From Moraxella ovis (lineage in GTDB: Bacteria > Pseudomonadota > Gammaproteobacteria > Pseudomonadales > Moraxellaceae): a stretch of 64,000 bases of DNA. Position 1 is the stretch's first letter; each line of letters starts with the position of its first letter. The notes beneath the pieces are model-generated. The model searched no databases, was not told where the DNA came from, and saw only the letters and a list, made by a program, of their open reading frames with translations. The stretch covers positions 1,922,001 to 1,986,000 of the forward strand of contig NZ_UGPW01000001.1 of NCBI RefSeq assembly GCF_900453105.1, given 5' to 3'. Both the position numbers and the translations under genes were made by a program. Of this stretch, positions 8,253-18,537 are shown piece after piece.

Positions 8253-11039
8253 TTACGATAGTTTGCCATGGCATTGCTTGTATTTTAGTCCACTACCACA
8301 AGGACACGGCGCGTTACGATTAATGTTTTCGGGTATAGCCACATCTTTTTCCGCCATACGCGCTGCTTGTTCTGCGCTCACACCAGCTGCACTTAATGTG
8401 AAGGTGATGTTTTGATTTGATGCTGCGCGATGTTCGCGTGGTTCGCTCGTCTCTTCATTGGCTTGATTATGCTCGAACTGCATGCGCATCTGCTCGATTT
8501 GGCGACGACGCTCTTCTTCTAGTGCAGCAAGCTCTTCAGGGGTTGGTACATGAACACGCGCCAAATCCTGAACGATGTCAGATTTAATCGCACCAAGCAT
8601 TGAGCGGAACAATTCAAAAGATTCGCGTTTATATTCTTGCTCAGGGTTCTTCTGAGCGTAGCTGCGCAGATGAATGCCTTTACGAAGCTGATCCATCTGG
8701 GTAAGATGCTCTTTCCAGTGACGATCTAAACTCTGTAGCATGAAATGACGCTCAAGCTGTGCCGCGCTGTCTTCGCCCATCTGCATGCGTCTGTCTTCGT
8801 AGCGTGCGATTGCGGTACTGATGATCTTATCGCGCAGACCTTCTTCATCAAGGCGGCGATCTGCATCCAGCCAATCATTGATCGGCATGTAGAATCTGAA
8901 CGCGTCTTCGATTTCATCTTCTAGGCCATCGATATTCCACTGATCATCCACTGAACCTGCTGGTACGAACTGATTAATCAGTGCATTATAGACCTCATGA
9001 TGCATCTCTTTAATGGATTCTTGCAAGTCTGCTTGCCCTAACAAGTCATCGCGCTGCCCATAGATGACCTTACGCTGCTCATTCGCCACATCGTCATATT
9101 TGAGTAGGTTTTTACGCGCATCGAAGTCACGCGCCTCAACCTTACCCTGCGCACCTTCGATTGAACGAGAGACCATCTTATGCTCGATCGCTTCATCTTC
9201 TTTTAGACCCATCGCACGGAACATATTCATGACACGATCGCCAGCGAAGATGCGCATCAGGTCGTCTTCTAATGACAAGAAGAAACGCGATTGCCCCGGG
9301 TCGCCTTGACGACCAGCACGACCACGCAGCTGGTTATCGATACGGCGAGATTCATGGCGCTCTGAGCCGATGATGTGTAGACCGCCTGCCGCTTTTACCG
9401 CTTCGTTCTTATTTTGCCAATCGGCTTGTAATTGCGCTTTTTGCTCTTCGGTCAGCTCATGCAGATTATCAATCTGAGCTTGCCAGTTACCACCTAGGAT
9501 GATGTCTGTACCACGACCCGCCATGTTGGTGGCGATGGTTACTGCTTGTGGGCGACCCGCCTGAGCGATGATCTCTGCTTCGCGCTCATGCTGCTTGGCG
9601 TTTAGGACGTTATGAACGATACCTTCTTGATCCAGTAGGTACGACAGCTCCTCACTTGCCTCAATCGTTGCCGTACCAACCAGCACAGGTGCGCCCTTGG
9701 CGGTGATTGATTTGATCTCTTTGATGATGCCTTGGTATTTACCAAGCTTGGTTAAGAAGATCTGATCATCCATGTCGATACGAGCAATCGGACGATGTGT
9801 TGGGATGATGACCACATCAAGATCATAAGTGGACTTAAATTCTGCCGCCTCGGTATCTGCCGTACCTGTCATGCCGGACAGCTTGTCATACAGACGAAAA
9901 TAGTTCTGAAAGGTAGTGGTTGCCATCGTTTGGTTTTCGGCTTGAATCTCAACACCCTCTTTGGCTTCTACCGCTTGATGCAGACCCTCACTCCAGCGAC
10001 GGCCAGGCATGGTACGACCCGTGTTCTCATCAACAATGATGACCTCGCCATCTTGGACGATGTAGTGAATGTTCTTAACAAAAATGTGGTGCGCACGAAT
10101 CGCCGCCTGCACATGCGCCAGCAATGGCAAACGCGCAGGGCTGTACAGACTCTCATTGGCGCCAAGCTCACCCACCTCAACCAAGAATCGCTCGATCTTC
10201 TCGTAGCCTTTTTCACTGATCTCAATGGCACGGTTCTTCTCATCAATCCAAAAATCGCCGTCTTTATTATCTTTATTCGCCTCTTCATCTTCAGAGCGAG
10301 TCAGGCGAGGCACGATGGTGTTAATCAGTGCATACAGCTCGGCTGAATCTTCTGCTTGACCTGAGATGATGAGCGGTGTACGCGCCTCATCAATCAAGAT
10401 ACTGTCGATCTCATCGATGATACAGTAATTAAGCGGGCGCTGTTTTTTCTCGGCAAGGCTAAACACCATGTTATCACGCAGATAGTCAAAGCCGTATTCG
10501 TTATTCGTGCCGTAAGTGATGTCAGCGCGATAAGCCTCAAACTTCTCCTGTGGTGGCTGCTGGCTGTAAATCACGCCCACCGTCAACCCCAAAAAGCTAA
10601 ATAAAGGACGGTTCAGCTCGGCATCACGCCCTGCCAGATAGTCGTTCACCGTGACGACGTGCACACCCTTACCACTGATCGCATTTAGATAAATGGCAAG
10701 GGTCGCCATCAAGGTCTTACCCTCACCGGTCTTCATCTCGGCAATCTTGCCTTCATGCAAAGTCATACCACCGATGAGCTGCACGTCATAGTGGCGCATG
10801 CCATTAACACGAATGGACGCTTCACGACATACCGCAAAGGCTTCTGGCAGGATGCTATCTAGACTCTCACCCTGTTGATGGCGCTCTTTGAATTCAAAGG
10901 TTTTTTGGCGCAGCTCTTCATCGGACAGCGTCTGAATCGTAGGTTCATAGGCGTTGATTTTTGCGACAATTTTGCGCATGCGTTTGAGCTCGCGCTCATT
11001 TTTAGTGCCAATGACACTGCCGATAATTTTACTTAACAT
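8253..11039 (-). CDS. secA: preprotein translocase ATPase SecA
   Basis: A 928-residue motor ATPase that drives unfolded preproteins through SecYEG. Visible landmarks are the N-terminal [18 protein letters not shown], Walker [12 protein letters not shown], the DEAD-like box [14 protein letters not shown], the second helicase half ([20 protein letters not shown]) and the C-terminal zinc/SecB-binding tail [17 protein letters not shown]. Length and domain order are standard. All export through Sec in this organism, including the CdiA-type proteins, would depend on it. Confidence 0.98.
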   Translation of the reverse strand: MLSKIIGSVIGTKNERELKRMRKIVAKINAYEPTIQTLSDEELRQKTFEFKERHQQGESLDSILPEAFAVCREASIRVNGMRHYDVQLIGGMTLHEGKIAEMKTGEGKTLMATLAIYLNAISGKGVHVVTVNDYLAGRDAELNRPLFSFLGLTVGVIYSQQPPQEKFEAYRADITYGTNNEYGFDYLRDNMVFSLAEKKQRPLNYCIIDEIDSILIDEARTPLIISGQAEDSAELYALINTIVPRLTRSEDEEANKDNKDGDFWIDEKNRAIEISEKGYEKIERFLVEVGELGANESLYSPARLPLLAHVQAAIRAHHIFVKNIHYIVQDGEVIIVDENTGRTMPGRRWSEGLHQAVEAKEGVEIQAENQTMATTTFQNYFRLYDKLSGMTGTADTEAAEFKSTYDLDVVIIPTHRPIARIDMDDQIFLTKLGKYQGIIKEIKSITAKGAPVLVGTATIEASEELSYLLDQEGIVHNVLNAKQHEREAEIIAQAGRPQAVTIATNMAGRGTDIILGGNWQAQIDNLHELTEEQKAQLQADWQNKNEAVKAAGGLHIIGSERHESRRIDNQLRGRAGRQGDPGQSRFFLSLEDDLMRIFAGDRVMNMFRAMGLKEDEAIEHKMVSRSIEGAQGKVEARDFDARKNLLKYDDVANEQRKVIYGQRDDLLGQADLQESIKEMHHEVYNALINQFVPAGSVDDQWNIDGLEDEIEDAFRFYMPINDWLDADRRLDEEGLRDKIISTAIARYEDRRMQMGEDSAAQLERHFMLQSLDRHWKEHLTQMDQLRKGIHLRSYAQKNPEQEYKRESFELFRSMLGAIKSDIVQDLARVHVPTPEELAALEEERRRQIEQMRMQFEHNQANEETSEPREHRAASNQNITFTLSAAGVSAEQAARMAEKDVAIPENINRNAPCPCGSGLKYKQCHGKLS

Positions 11040-11112
11040 GAATGTTCCAACAAATTTAAATTTTTAACTATATAATGATAAACAGACCAAATACAAGGAG
11101 AGATCATTTTAA

Positions 11113-12399
11113 TCACAACGATGCAAAGACTTCATCCGCCGCCACCAGCGTCTTTTTAATGTCATCATCAGTGTGCGCAATCGACATGAACGCCGCCTCA
11201 AAGGCAGAAGGCGCAAGATAAATGCCACGTTCTAGCATGCCGTGGAAAAACTTATTAAAGCGTTTGGTGTCGGCGCATGCCACGTCATTAAAGTTTTTAG
11301 GCAATTCTTTGGCAAAAAACAGCCCGAACATACCGCCCACATGACAGCTTGCAAAATCTATGCCGTGTTTGTCGGCAAGTGCTTGCAAGCCGTTTACCAG
11401 TTTGGCGGCTTTGGCGGTTAATTCTTCATAAAAATTCGGACGAGTTAATTCATCAAACATCGCCTTACCTGCACGCATGGCTAAGGGGTTGCCAGACAAT
11501 GTCCCTGCTTGGTAAACACCGCCCAAGGGGGCTATACATTCCATAATCTCACGCTTACCGCCAAATGCTCCCACAGGCAAGCCAGCTCCGATGATTTTGC
11601 CAAAGGTGCTAAGGTCAGGGGTAATGCCAAAATGATGGCTTGCCCCTTTTAGCCCCACACGAAAGCCCGTCATCACTTCATCAAAAATCAACACCGCCCC
11701 GTGCTTGGTGCAAAGCTCGCGCAGGGTGTTATGAAACTCTTGGCTCGGGACAATCATGTTCATGTTACCCGCTATCGGCTCTAAAATCACGCACGCAAAT
11801 TCATCGCCAAATTTATCAAAGGCGGATTGCAACGCATCAATGTCATTATAAGGCAAAGTTACAGTATGCTTGGCAAAGTCGGCAGGCACGCCCTTAGATG
11901 TCGGCTCACCAATGTCTAGCATGCCAGAACCTGCCTTGACAAGCAGGCTATCTGAATGCCCATGATAGCACCCTTCAAATTTGACAATCTTATCTCGCCC
12001 TGTGTAGCCACGAGCCAGACGAATGGCACTCATGGTCGCCTCCGTGCCTGATGACACCATGCGAACGAGCTCAATGTGCGGGATAATGTCGGCAATCAAA
12101 TCCGCCATCGTGGTCTCAAAGGGCGTGGGAGCTCCAAAGGACAAGCCGTCATCGGCAGCCTTTTTGACCGCATCAATGACTTTGGGGTGAGCATGACCCA
12201 AAATCATAGGTCCCCACGAGCCAACGTAGTCGATGTATTCACGCCCTTCGGTGTCGTACATATACGCTCCCTTGGCACGGCTTACGAACACAGGCGTACC
12301 ACCCACCCCTGCAAAGGCACGCACGGGCGAGTTTACACCCCCCGGAATGTGGCGTTTAGCTTTTTCAAATAAGACTTGGTCGGCAGTAAGTGTCGTCAT
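11113..12399 (-). CDS. hemL: glutamate-1-semialdehyde 2,1-aminomutase
   Basis: A 428-residue PLP-dependent enzyme converting glutamate-1-semialdehyde to 5-aminolevulinate for haem. Class III aminotransferase blocks are [28 protein letters not shown] and [18 protein letters not shown], the last containing the PLP-binding lysine. [12 protein letters not shown] near the start is characteristic of HemL rather than related transaminases. Stands alone upstream of secA. Confidence 0.97.
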   Translation of the reverse strand: MTTLTADQVLFEKAKRHIPGGVNSPVRAFAGVGGTPVFVSRAKGAYMYDTEGREYIDYVGSWGPMILGHAHPKVIDAVKKAADDGLSFGAPTPFETTMADLIADIIPHIELVRMVSSGTEATMSAIRLARGYTGRDKIVKFEGCYHGHSDSLLVKAGSGMLDIGEPTSKGVPADFAKHTVTLPYNDIDALQSAFDKFGDEFACVILEPIAGNMNMIVPSQEFHNTLRELCTKHGAVLIFDEVMTGFRVGLKGASHHFGITPDLSTFGKIIGAGLPVGAFGGKREIMECIAPLGGVYQAGTLSGNPLAMRAGKAMFDELTRPNFYEELTAKAAKLVNGLQALADKHGIDFASCHVGGMFGLFFAKELPKNFNDVACADTKRFNKFFHGMLERGIYLAPSAFEAAFMSIAHTDDDIKKTLVAADEVFASL

Positions 12400-12450
12400 G
12401 GGAGCTCCTTGTTATTTGATTTTATGAATGCATATAGAAAGAAAATAGAA

Positions 12451-12789
12451 CTAGGCTTTTTTTACCACGCTGGATTTTAGTTTCATTGCACCAAAGCCAT
12501 CGATCTTACAATCAATATCATGGTCATCTGGTGCGTCATGAATCAGGCGGATGGATTTGACTTTTGTACCTACTTTGATTGGCGTTGATGAGCCTTTGAC
12601 CTTCAAATCCTTAATCACAGTTACGCTGTCGCCATCATTTAGCACGTTGCCCACTGCATCCTTAATAATAGGCATGTCATCCGCGTCTGCATCTGCTGAC
12701 CATTCATGCGCGCACATTGGGCAGATCAAGAGATCGCCATCAGCATAAGTGTAGTTTTCTTCGCATTTTGGGCAGGCAGGTAGATTCAT
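12451..12789 (-). CDS. yjdM: PhnA/YjdM-family zinc-ribbon protein
   Basis: A 112-residue protein with an N-terminal zinc ribbon ([13 protein letters not shown], then CPMCAHEW) and the C-terminal PhnA domain ([25 protein letters not shown], then [15 protein letters not shown]). The family was once linked to alkylphosphonate uptake, but its function is not established. No phosphonate genes are nearby, so no role is inferred. Confidence 0.88.
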   Translation of the reverse strand: MNLPACPKCEENYTYADGDLLICPMCAHEWSADADADDMPIIKDAVGNVLNDGDSVTVIKDLKVKGSSTPIKVGTKVKSIRLIHDAPDDHDIDCKIDGFGAMKLKSSVVKKA

Positions 12790-12950
12790 GATACATCCTA
12801 AATAGAGCTAAAATTATGAGCGCCTAGTATAGCAGATTTTGCGAATTTTTTGTTGATACAAAATGTTAATCTTGCCTTGAAAATGCTACAATTACAACCA
12901 TAACATAACTGCTTTTTTATTTATTTCACAACAAACAATAAGACACAATC

Positions 12951-13670
12951 ATGACAACGACAATCCCCACTTTTGAGCAAGTCACCCTAATCGGTAAAGA
13001 CGCCACCAAATTCTTACAAGGTCAATTAACCATCAATGTCGAAAAATTAACCGATGATTTTTCGCCCTGCGCCATCAGCGATCTAAAGGGTCGCGTGCAG
13101 TTTGGGCTATGGGTGAGACGAATTGACGATGAGTCTTTCGCGCTCGTCACCTCAGCAGACTGCATGAGCGATCTGACCGCACACATCAAAAAATACGGCG
13201 CATTTTCTAAATTCACCCAGTCTGATGTCGCGCCCATTTATCCTGCTATAGAGCATGGTCAGCCAACCTTTAGTGATGATGCCGATCAAGCCGATGCTCA
13301 GAATTGGACAAGCTTAAGCATCCAAACAGGCAACTATTGGATCACCAAAGCAACCCAAGGATTGTTCCAACCCCAAGAGCTGCGCCTACACCAGCGTGGG
13401 GGCGTGGACTATGATAAAGGCTGCTATCTAGGGCAAGAGATCATCGCCCGGCTGTGGTTCAAGGCAAGCCCAAAAGCCTACCTGCACCGTATCCTGCTCA
13501 CAGAACAGACAAATGATGGCGATAAACTTGGCAAAGTACAAATCGTCAATAGCGTACCTACCGATGGTGGCTTTGACGCCCTAGTCATTGGCTCGCCTGA
13601 GAATGTAGCGGAAATCGGGGAGATTTTACCCTTGCCCGATAAGCTTATGGATGATGTGGCGCGTGGCTAA
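12951..13670 (+). CDS. ygfZ: YgfZ-type folate-binding Fe-S assembly/repair protein
   Basis: A 239-residue protein of the YgfZ/GcvT-like family, which helps maintain some Fe-S enzymes using tetrahydrofolate. The hallmark KGCYLGQE, with the functional cysteine, is present within YDKGCYLGQEIIARLWF. The N-terminal LIGKDATKFLQGQLTINV block also fits. It overlaps the start of the downstream dehydrogenase by 20 bases, so the two are likely one operon. Confidence 0.9.
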   Translation: MTTTIPTFEQVTLIGKDATKFLQGQLTINVEKLTDDFSPCAISDLKGRVQFGLWVRRIDDESFALVTSADCMSDLTAHIKKYGAFSKFTQSDVAPIYPAIEHGQPTFSDDADQADAQNWTSLSIQTGNYWITKATQGLFQPQELRLHQRGGVDYDKGCYLGQEIIARLWFKASPKAYLHRILLTEQTNDGDKLGKVQIVNSVPTDGGFDALVIGSPENVAEIGEILPLPDKLMDDVARG

Positions 13671-14982
13671 TACCAATAAGCCAACCGTTACGGTGCTCGG
13701 TGCGGGCGTTACGGGTGTCACTAGCGCTTGGTATCTGTCTCAAGCAGGCTTTGATGTAACGGTCATCGACCGCCAAAACCTGCCCGCCATGGAGACCAGC
13801 TTCGCCAATGGTGGTCAGATCTCAGTATGCCACGCTACGCCATGGGCTAATCCCAGCACCCCTCTAAAAGCCCTAAAATGGCTCAGCCAGCCCGATGCGC
13901 CTCTGCTTTATCGCATCAATGGCAACATAGAACAGATGCGATTCATCTATAGATTCTTAAGAGAATGCACCGCCAAGCGTGCCGACGCCAATCTGGTGCA
14001 GATGGTCAATTTGGGGCTGTATTCTCGTGATGCGCTAAAGGATCTGATGGCAAAGTTGCCATTGGCATTTGAACAGCGGCTACAGGGCATCATGCACTTT
14101 TATACCAGTCATGCAGAATATCAATCCGCAATCACGCCCACTCAGAGAATGCAGACATTGGGCTGTCATCGCACGCTCATCAGCCCCGATCAAGCTCGGC
14201 ACATCGAGCCTGCACTTGGCATGCTGGGTGATGCCTTAGTAGGGGCGACTTATACTGATGCCGATCTGTCTGGTAACGCTCATCTATTCACCCGTGAGCT
14301 CGCCAAGCGCTGCCAAGCACAAGGCGTCAAATTCCTACATGATACGCACATCGATAGCATCCATCAGACCAACGGCACCATCACCCATCTGACACTAACC
14401 CACAAAGACAACACCATCACCCATAAAAGCGACCATTATGTCGTCTGTCTGGCAAGTCATGGCAAGGCATTACTTGATGCGATTGGGGTGTTTTTACCGA
14501 TTTTTCCTGCTAAGGGCTATTCAGCCACCTATCAGGTGCTTGATGGCGCTCGAGTGCCACAAGTCAGCCTGATCGATGATGAATATAAGCTCGTTATAAG
14601 CCGCTTTACCTCCGATCAGCGTGATGTGCTGCGTGTGGCAGGCACGGCAGAATTTAACGGCTATAATACGGATCTCGATAAGACGCGCTGTCATGCCTTG
14701 ACCCGCCGCGTTCGATCTCTGTTCGGCGATGCGTTAAGTTATGATGAGCCAAATTACTGGACAGGACTGCGCCCCATGACACCGTCCAATGTGCCACTCA
14801 TCGGACAGGCACACTTCGGGCAGGTACGTCACGGCTCGACAGGGGAGACACTGGATAATCTATGGCTGAACACAGGTCATGGCACGCTTGGCTTTACGCA
14901 CGCCTGCGGCTCCGCCAAAGCATTGACTCATCTCATGGCGGGCGACGAACCTAATCTGATGTTTGATTTGATAGGGTTGTAG
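13651..14982 (+). CDS. dadA: D-amino-acid dehydrogenase (DadA-type)
   Basis: A 443-residue FAD-dependent oxidoreductase. The N-terminal Rossmann motif VTVLGAGVTGVTSAWYLS binds FAD, ETSFANGGQISVCHATPWANP is the DadA-type block, and YWTGLRPMTPSNVPLIG and NTGHGTLGFTHACGSAK are C-terminal signatures. The family oxidises D-amino acids such as D-alanine to 2-oxo acids and passes electrons to the respiratory chain. The start overlaps ygfZ; the in-frame GTG at 13663 is an alternative. No alanine racemase lies beside it, unlike dadAX operons. Confidence 0.85.
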   Translation: MMWRVANTNKPTVTVLGAGVTGVTSAWYLSQAGFDVTVIDRQNLPAMETSFANGGQISVCHATPWANPSTPLKALKWLSQPDAPLLYRINGNIEQMRFIYRFLRECTAKRADANLVQMVNLGLYSRDALKDLMAKLPLAFEQRLQGIMHFYTSHAEYQSAITPTQRMQTLGCHRTLISPDQARHIEPALGMLGDALVGATYTDADLSGNAHLFTRELAKRCQAQGVKFLHDTHIDSIHQTNGTITHLTLTHKDNTITHKSDHYVVCLASHGKALLDAIGVFLPIFPAKGYSATYQVLDGARVPQVSLIDDEYKLVISRFTSDQRDVLRVAGTAEFNGYNTDLDKTRCHALTRRVRSLFGDALSYDEPNYWTGLRPMTPSNVPLIGQAHFGQVRHGSTGETLDNLWLNTGHGTLGFTHACGSAKALTHLMAGDEPNLMFDLIGL

Positions 14983-15112
14983 TGGTTCTCTCTATGACAA
15001 AGATATTTGTTGATCCAATTAATATCTTTGCAACAACGCCAGCGCCGACATCTTGTCACTGTGTCTTTTATTTAATCCCAAACATATCCATAAATATTTA
15101 TTTAGGTAAAAT

Positions 15113-15562
15113 ATGGCATTAGCAAAATACTATGAAGATATTTTGGAGCGTTTACATGATAGCATAAACTCTATTAATTATCTAGCAAAACCAGAAAATA
15201 GGCATTTTATTTCTGATGAAAGATGGCAGCAAATTTTTACCAATTTGAAAAATCAAGTAAACAAAGCAGAGCAACTACTAAATAGTTCGGCAGACAAAGA
15301 TTCTATTAAACTACAGCACGAAGTTAACCGTTTAAAACAAGAGAATCGCGAACTTAAAACAACTATTGCCTTACTAAATAGCAAAACTTCAAAAAATAGA
15401 GATGTCACCATGCATAAAGCCATTATATTTCGTCATAATATCAGCCAAGGAGTGACACAGCTTTTAACAAAGGATGATGAAAGCGAACTTATTGTAAAAC
15501 ACAAAGAATTCCCGGAAATTCTTTATTGTTTGGAAGGTCAAATTTTAAGATATTATCAATAA
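15113..15562 (+). CDS. hypothetical protein, central coiled coil
   Basis: A 149-residue protein without a recognised family. Residues about 65-90 (LQHEVNRLKQENRELKTTIALL) have a leucine-spaced coiled-coil pattern. AT content is higher than in the core genes around it, suggesting acquisition. The reading frame that follows directly (from 15549) continues without overlap in another frame, so this could be the first half of a frameshifted gene. Confidence 0.5.
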   Translation: MALAKYYEDILERLHDSINSINYLAKPENRHFISDERWQQIFTNLKNQVNKAEQLLNSSADKDSIKLQHEVNRLKQENRELKTTIALLNSKTSKNRDVTMHKAIIFRHNISQGVTQLLTKDDESELIVKHKEFPEILYCLEGQILRYYQ

Positions 15563-15641
15563 TTCTTTTGGACATATTTTAAGCATCAATATATCCCAAG
15601 ATAAGAAGATACCGGAATTTGCTAGATACTATAGTGGCACA

Positions 15642-15842
15642 TTGAAGATGGTAATTGGGGCTAAGTACGCCATCATTAAATCTTATTGTAAAGTCTATGT
15701 CCCTGCATGGATTTGTGAAAATTTCTACCAATACAACAAGCGATATACGGTATATTTTTTAGCAGTCGATAAAAACATCACGGACGAATCGGGAAAATCT
15801 TATGAAAAAGTTGCTTTGCAAATTTTCATCATTGAAAAATAA
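15642..15842 (+). CDS. hypothetical protein, possibly the continuation of the preceding gene
   Basis: A 66-residue open frame (MKMVIGAKYAIIKSYCKVYV at the start). The same frame is open without a start codon from 15549, immediately where the preceding gene stops, so this may be the C-terminal part of one frameshifted protein. Tyr- and Lys-rich, no recognised domain, AT-rich like its neighbour. Confidence 0.35.
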   Translation: MKMVIGAKYAIIKSYCKVYVPAWICENFYQYNKRYTVYFLAVDKNITDESGKSYEKVALQIFIIEK

Positions 15843-15894
15843 AGATCTTCTTAAATTGGATTAGTACCGCACAGCCTAATTTACCGCAATCGTC

Positions 15895-16074
15895 CTACCC
15901 CCTTGTCCGAGCAACCGATCTCGCCAGCCCCACTTGTCCGCTATCGGTCAAGCCTTGCACCACGCTGTCAAAATCGCCCTGCTCTCGGTTTTGGCTCAGT
16001 TTAAATTTACCAATCATCTCACCGACATCCACCGTCAAGCCCAAAATGCCCTGTATCTCGTCCGCCAGATAGTC
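15895..16074 (-). pseudogene. C-terminal remnant of a PaiB-type FMN-binding regulator
   Basis: A headless minus-strand reading frame of about 58 codons ending at TAG (15897-15895). It contains YLADEIQGILGLTVDV and GKFKLSQNREQGDFDSVVQG, matching the C-terminal signature of PaiB-like FMN-binding proteins (residues around GK-x-KLSQNR). Nothing of the N-terminal flavin-binding half is present. The remnant is joined in a different frame to the start of a toxin gene, the scar of an illegitimate recombination or deletion. Confidence 0.6.
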
Positions 16075-16184
16075 GGCAGGGGCGTGTCATGGATTAGGGC
16101 GTGCAATACGTCTATCAGCTCGCTTGATAAACCCAAAGCCTTTAAATCCTTATCAAACTGGCGTGTGGTGATGATTTTTTTCAT
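16035..16184 (-). pseudogene. truncated YafQ/RelE-family toxin
   Basis: Starts 7 bases after the antitoxin stop, as in dinJ-yafQ operons. The first ~37 residues (MKKIITTRQFDKDLKALGL, then HDTPLP) look like the N-terminal part of a RelE-superfamily mRNase. The frame then runs into unrelated sequence in the wrong frame and stops at 49 residues. The catalytic C-terminal half of a normal ~90-residue toxin is missing, so it should be inactive. Confidence 0.6.
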
Positions 16185-16190
16185 GGCACG

Positions 16191-16472
16191 TTATGATTTG
16201 GAGGTGGTGTCGTACGCCTTAACAAAATCATCCAAGCTGTCATAGGTCAACACATCGCCCTGCTCCAACTCGCTAATGGCGTTTAGCAGTTTGTCGGTGG
16301 GGATTTTGTCGTTTTTCGCCCAATCAAAGGACAAAGGGATAACCCCTGTTTTAATGACTTGATTGGCAAATAATTTAAATGCTTGTGGCACAGTCAAGCC
16401 ATATTCACCAACCACTTTGGCAAATTGTTCTTTGGCGGTAGGGTCAAAACTCATGTTAAAATTATTGCTCAT
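16191..16472 (-). CDS. RelB/DinJ-family antitoxin
   Basis: A 93-residue antitoxin. MSFDPTAKEQFAKVVGEYGL, then TVPQAFKLFANQVIKTG and IPLSFDW is the DinJ/RelB pattern: a ribbon-helix-helix-like DNA-binding half followed by a toxin-wrapping tail. It heads a two-gene operon with the truncated toxin at 16035-16184. With the toxin broken it may persist as a free repressor, or as a leftover. Confidence 0.8.
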   Translation of the reverse strand: MSNNFNMSFDPTAKEQFAKVVGEYGLTVPQAFKLFANQVIKTGVIPLSFDWAKNDKIPTDKLLNAISELEQGDVLTYDSLDDFVKAYDTTSKS

Positions 16473-16637
16473 CGTTATTTTTCCTTATAAAACTAATGAC
16501 AATCTAACGATTTTTCTTTATTTTAAAATGAAAATCGGCATAAATCAAGCCATCTGTTTGATTTATGCCAAGTTGTAATGATTGGGCAAATGGTGCATAG
16601 TACGCACCCTACCATTTTGGCAAATTTAACTGATAAA

Positions 16638-17480
16638 TTAAGACTGTGTAACCGCCCCAATCCTCTGCCCCATTACCACCGTCTTACCATATACAAACTC
16701 ATCGCCCCATGTGGTATTTGCCGATTTTGGTAGCACGATAATGGCGGTAGAACCCAGATAAAACCGCCCAAGCTCATCACCTTTTTTGAACGTGATGTCA
16801 TGCGTGCGGTGCTGAATGTAGGGCGTGCGTTTGATTGCCCCTGTCGCCACAGACTCAATCCCCGCCACAATCATCGCCCCAACCAGCACCACGCACGCAC
16901 GCCCAAAAGCGGTGTCAAATTCGCACACCAACCGCTCGTTACGGGCGAACAGGTCAGGCACGTTCTCGGCGGTGGTGTTATTGACCGAAAACAGCGTACC
17001 TGGCACGTAACGTGTGGCAAGTAGCGTACCGTCAAACGGCATATGCACACGGTGGTAGTTGGTGGGGGCAAGATAAATCGTGGCAAATGAGCCGTCCGCA
17101 AACGCCTTACCCAGCTCAAAATCCGCCAAAAGTTGCCCCACGTCATAATCTCGCCCCTTGGCTTGGAGAAGTTGCCCGTTTGTGATTGCTCCGATTTGGC
17201 TGATTTTACCGTCAGCGGGGCAGGCAATGCCGTCTGCCGTCTCGTCAATCGGTCGCATACCACTCTTTAATTCACGAGTAAAAAAGTCGTTGAAGCTCTC
17301 ATAATCGTCCAAATTGCCACGTTCATATTCTGTCAAATCAATGTTGTAAGCCTTGGCAAAGGTATGGACAAAGGCTTTTTTGATGTACGGATTTTGGCTT
17401 TTGGCAAGGTAGCCTGCCACTTCGGATAGGGTTTGCTGTGGGGCTAAGTTTTGGGCTAGGGTAAATAGGTTCATATTCAT
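16638..17480 (-). CDS. psd: phosphatidylserine decarboxylase proenzyme
   Basis: A 280-residue membrane-associated enzyme converting phosphatidylserine to phosphatidylethanolamine. The self-cleavage motif LGST lies near the C terminus (FYLGSTAIIVLP), where cleavage before Ser generates the pyruvoyl group. YHRVHMPFDG and CPADGKISQIG are other family blocks. Length is normal. It sits alone here, not with pssA. Confidence 0.95.
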   Translation of the reverse strand: MNMNLFTLAQNLAPQQTLSEVAGYLAKSQNPYIKKAFVHTFAKAYNIDLTEYERGNLDDYESFNDFFTRELKSGMRPIDETADGIACPADGKISQIGAITNGQLLQAKGRDYDVGQLLADFELGKAFADGSFATIYLAPTNYHRVHMPFDGTLLATRYVPGTLFSVNNTTAENVPDLFARNERLVCEFDTAFGRACVVLVGAMIVAGIESVATGAIKRTPYIQHRTHDITFKKGDELGRFYLGSTAIIVLPKSANTTWGDEFVYGKTVVMGQRIGAVTQS

Positions 17481-17570
17481 GCCTTACAGTTAAAATAACA
17501 AATCAACCACGCTATTGTAACGTATTTTTGTTAAGATAAGGACTTCTTTTTTTTAATAAGGCAGATAAAA

Positions 17571-17897
17571 ATGCTCAAAATGACGTTTGCAAAAACCTTT
17601 AAAAAGACATGGCAAACCACCTATGACGGCATGGACATTGTTGTTAATAATGGTTGGAATTTTCTGGGTCAGACCACAGAAGAGATCATCATAGACGGCA
17701 AACAGGTGCATTACTACAAAGGGAGTAATTTTAAAAGATTTGGATTTGCCAAAGATTTTTATGTCAATGACACCAAAATTACCGTAAAAGTCGGTAGCAG
17801 TTGGCATTGCTGTGGCGTGGCGTGTCAGATTTTTATCAATGATGAGTTTTATTATGGCGATAAAAAGGTGCTGTTTGCCAATTTTTCGGCGGGTTAA
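17571..17897 (+). CDS. hypothetical protein
   Basis: A 108-residue protein of unknown function, starting MLKMTFAKTFKKTW with an AAGGCAG site upstream. It has alternating beta-strand-like segments (DIVVNNGWNFLGQ, EEIIIDGKQVHYYKG, DTKITVKVGSSW), a CC pair and a third cysteine. It lies upstream of the PACE transporter on the same strand. The long frame on the other strand is a shadow. Confidence 0.55.
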   Translation: MLKMTFAKTFKKTWQTTYDGMDIVVNNGWNFLGQTTEEIIIDGKQVHYYKGSNFKRFGFAKDFYVNDTKITVKVGSSWHCCGVACQIFINDEFYYGDKKVLFANFSAG

Positions 17898-17932
17898 TGT
17901 TTGGTATAATAACTGTTTTTTAGCCAAATTTT

Positions 17933-18373
17933 ATGCCAAACACCCCCAATCCCATGACCGCCAAAGAACGCCTATTTCATGCCATGCTGTTTGAGATTGG
18001 GGCGATTGGGCTGACGGTGGCTGTTTTTGCCCTGTTTGGCGACAACCATAGCCATGCCCACGCTACAGGCTTGGCGGTGGCAATCTCGGTGCTGGCGGTG
18101 GTGTGGAACATGGTGTTTAATTTTTTGTTTGACAAAGTGGTAACGGGCGAACGCCTTTACCGCTCGCTTGGCACTCGCCTTGTTCATATGGGCTTGTTTG
18201 AAGGTGGGCTGTTTTTGGCAACCGTGCCGATGATTGCCTACGCCCTAGATGCCTCGCTGTGGATGGCGTTTGTTATGGATATTGGCGTGGTGGCGGTGAT
18301 TGGGTATATATGCTACTTTTTAATTGGGGGTATGATTGGGTGCGGTATAAGATACGGGCAAGGTAATTTTTAA
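17933..18373 (+). CDS. PACE-family (AceI-like) multidrug efflux protein
   Basis: A 146-residue inner-membrane protein with four transmembrane helices forming two tandem bacterial transmembrane pair domains. ERLFHAMLFEIGAIGL with a membrane-embedded Glu, and VVWNMVFNFLFDK, match the family signature; the second half repeats it (RLVHMGLFEGGLFLATVP). Family members, best known from Acinetobacter, export chlorhexidine and other biocides. Substrate here is inferred. Confidence 0.88.
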   Translation: MPNTPNPMTAKERLFHAMLFEIGAIGLTVAVFALFGDNHSHAHATGLAVAISVLAVVWNMVFNFLFDKVVTGERLYRSLGTRLVHMGLFEGGLFLATVPMIAYALDASLWMAFVMDIGVVAVIGYICYFLIGGMIGCGIRYGQGNF

Positions 18374-18537
18374 AATGGTTAAAATTTGGCATTGTTCCAT
18401 TAAAATAATTTTTGCAATAATATGGGCGTGTAGGGGCAATTTATTCGCCCAAAAATCATAATTTGCACTAGAATAAATTCTACCAAAAATAAATCACCCC
18501 GACAATTCCATTTAAACCCAACCCAAAGGAAAAACCC

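Noticed and set aside
9795..10346. 183-codon plus-strand frame opposite secA
   Set aside because: Secondary frame of the conserved secA coding sequence; no independent motif.
17553..17927. 124-codon minus-strand frame
   Set aside because: Opposite strand of the 17571-17897 gene, which has the better start; no motif seen in the minus frame.
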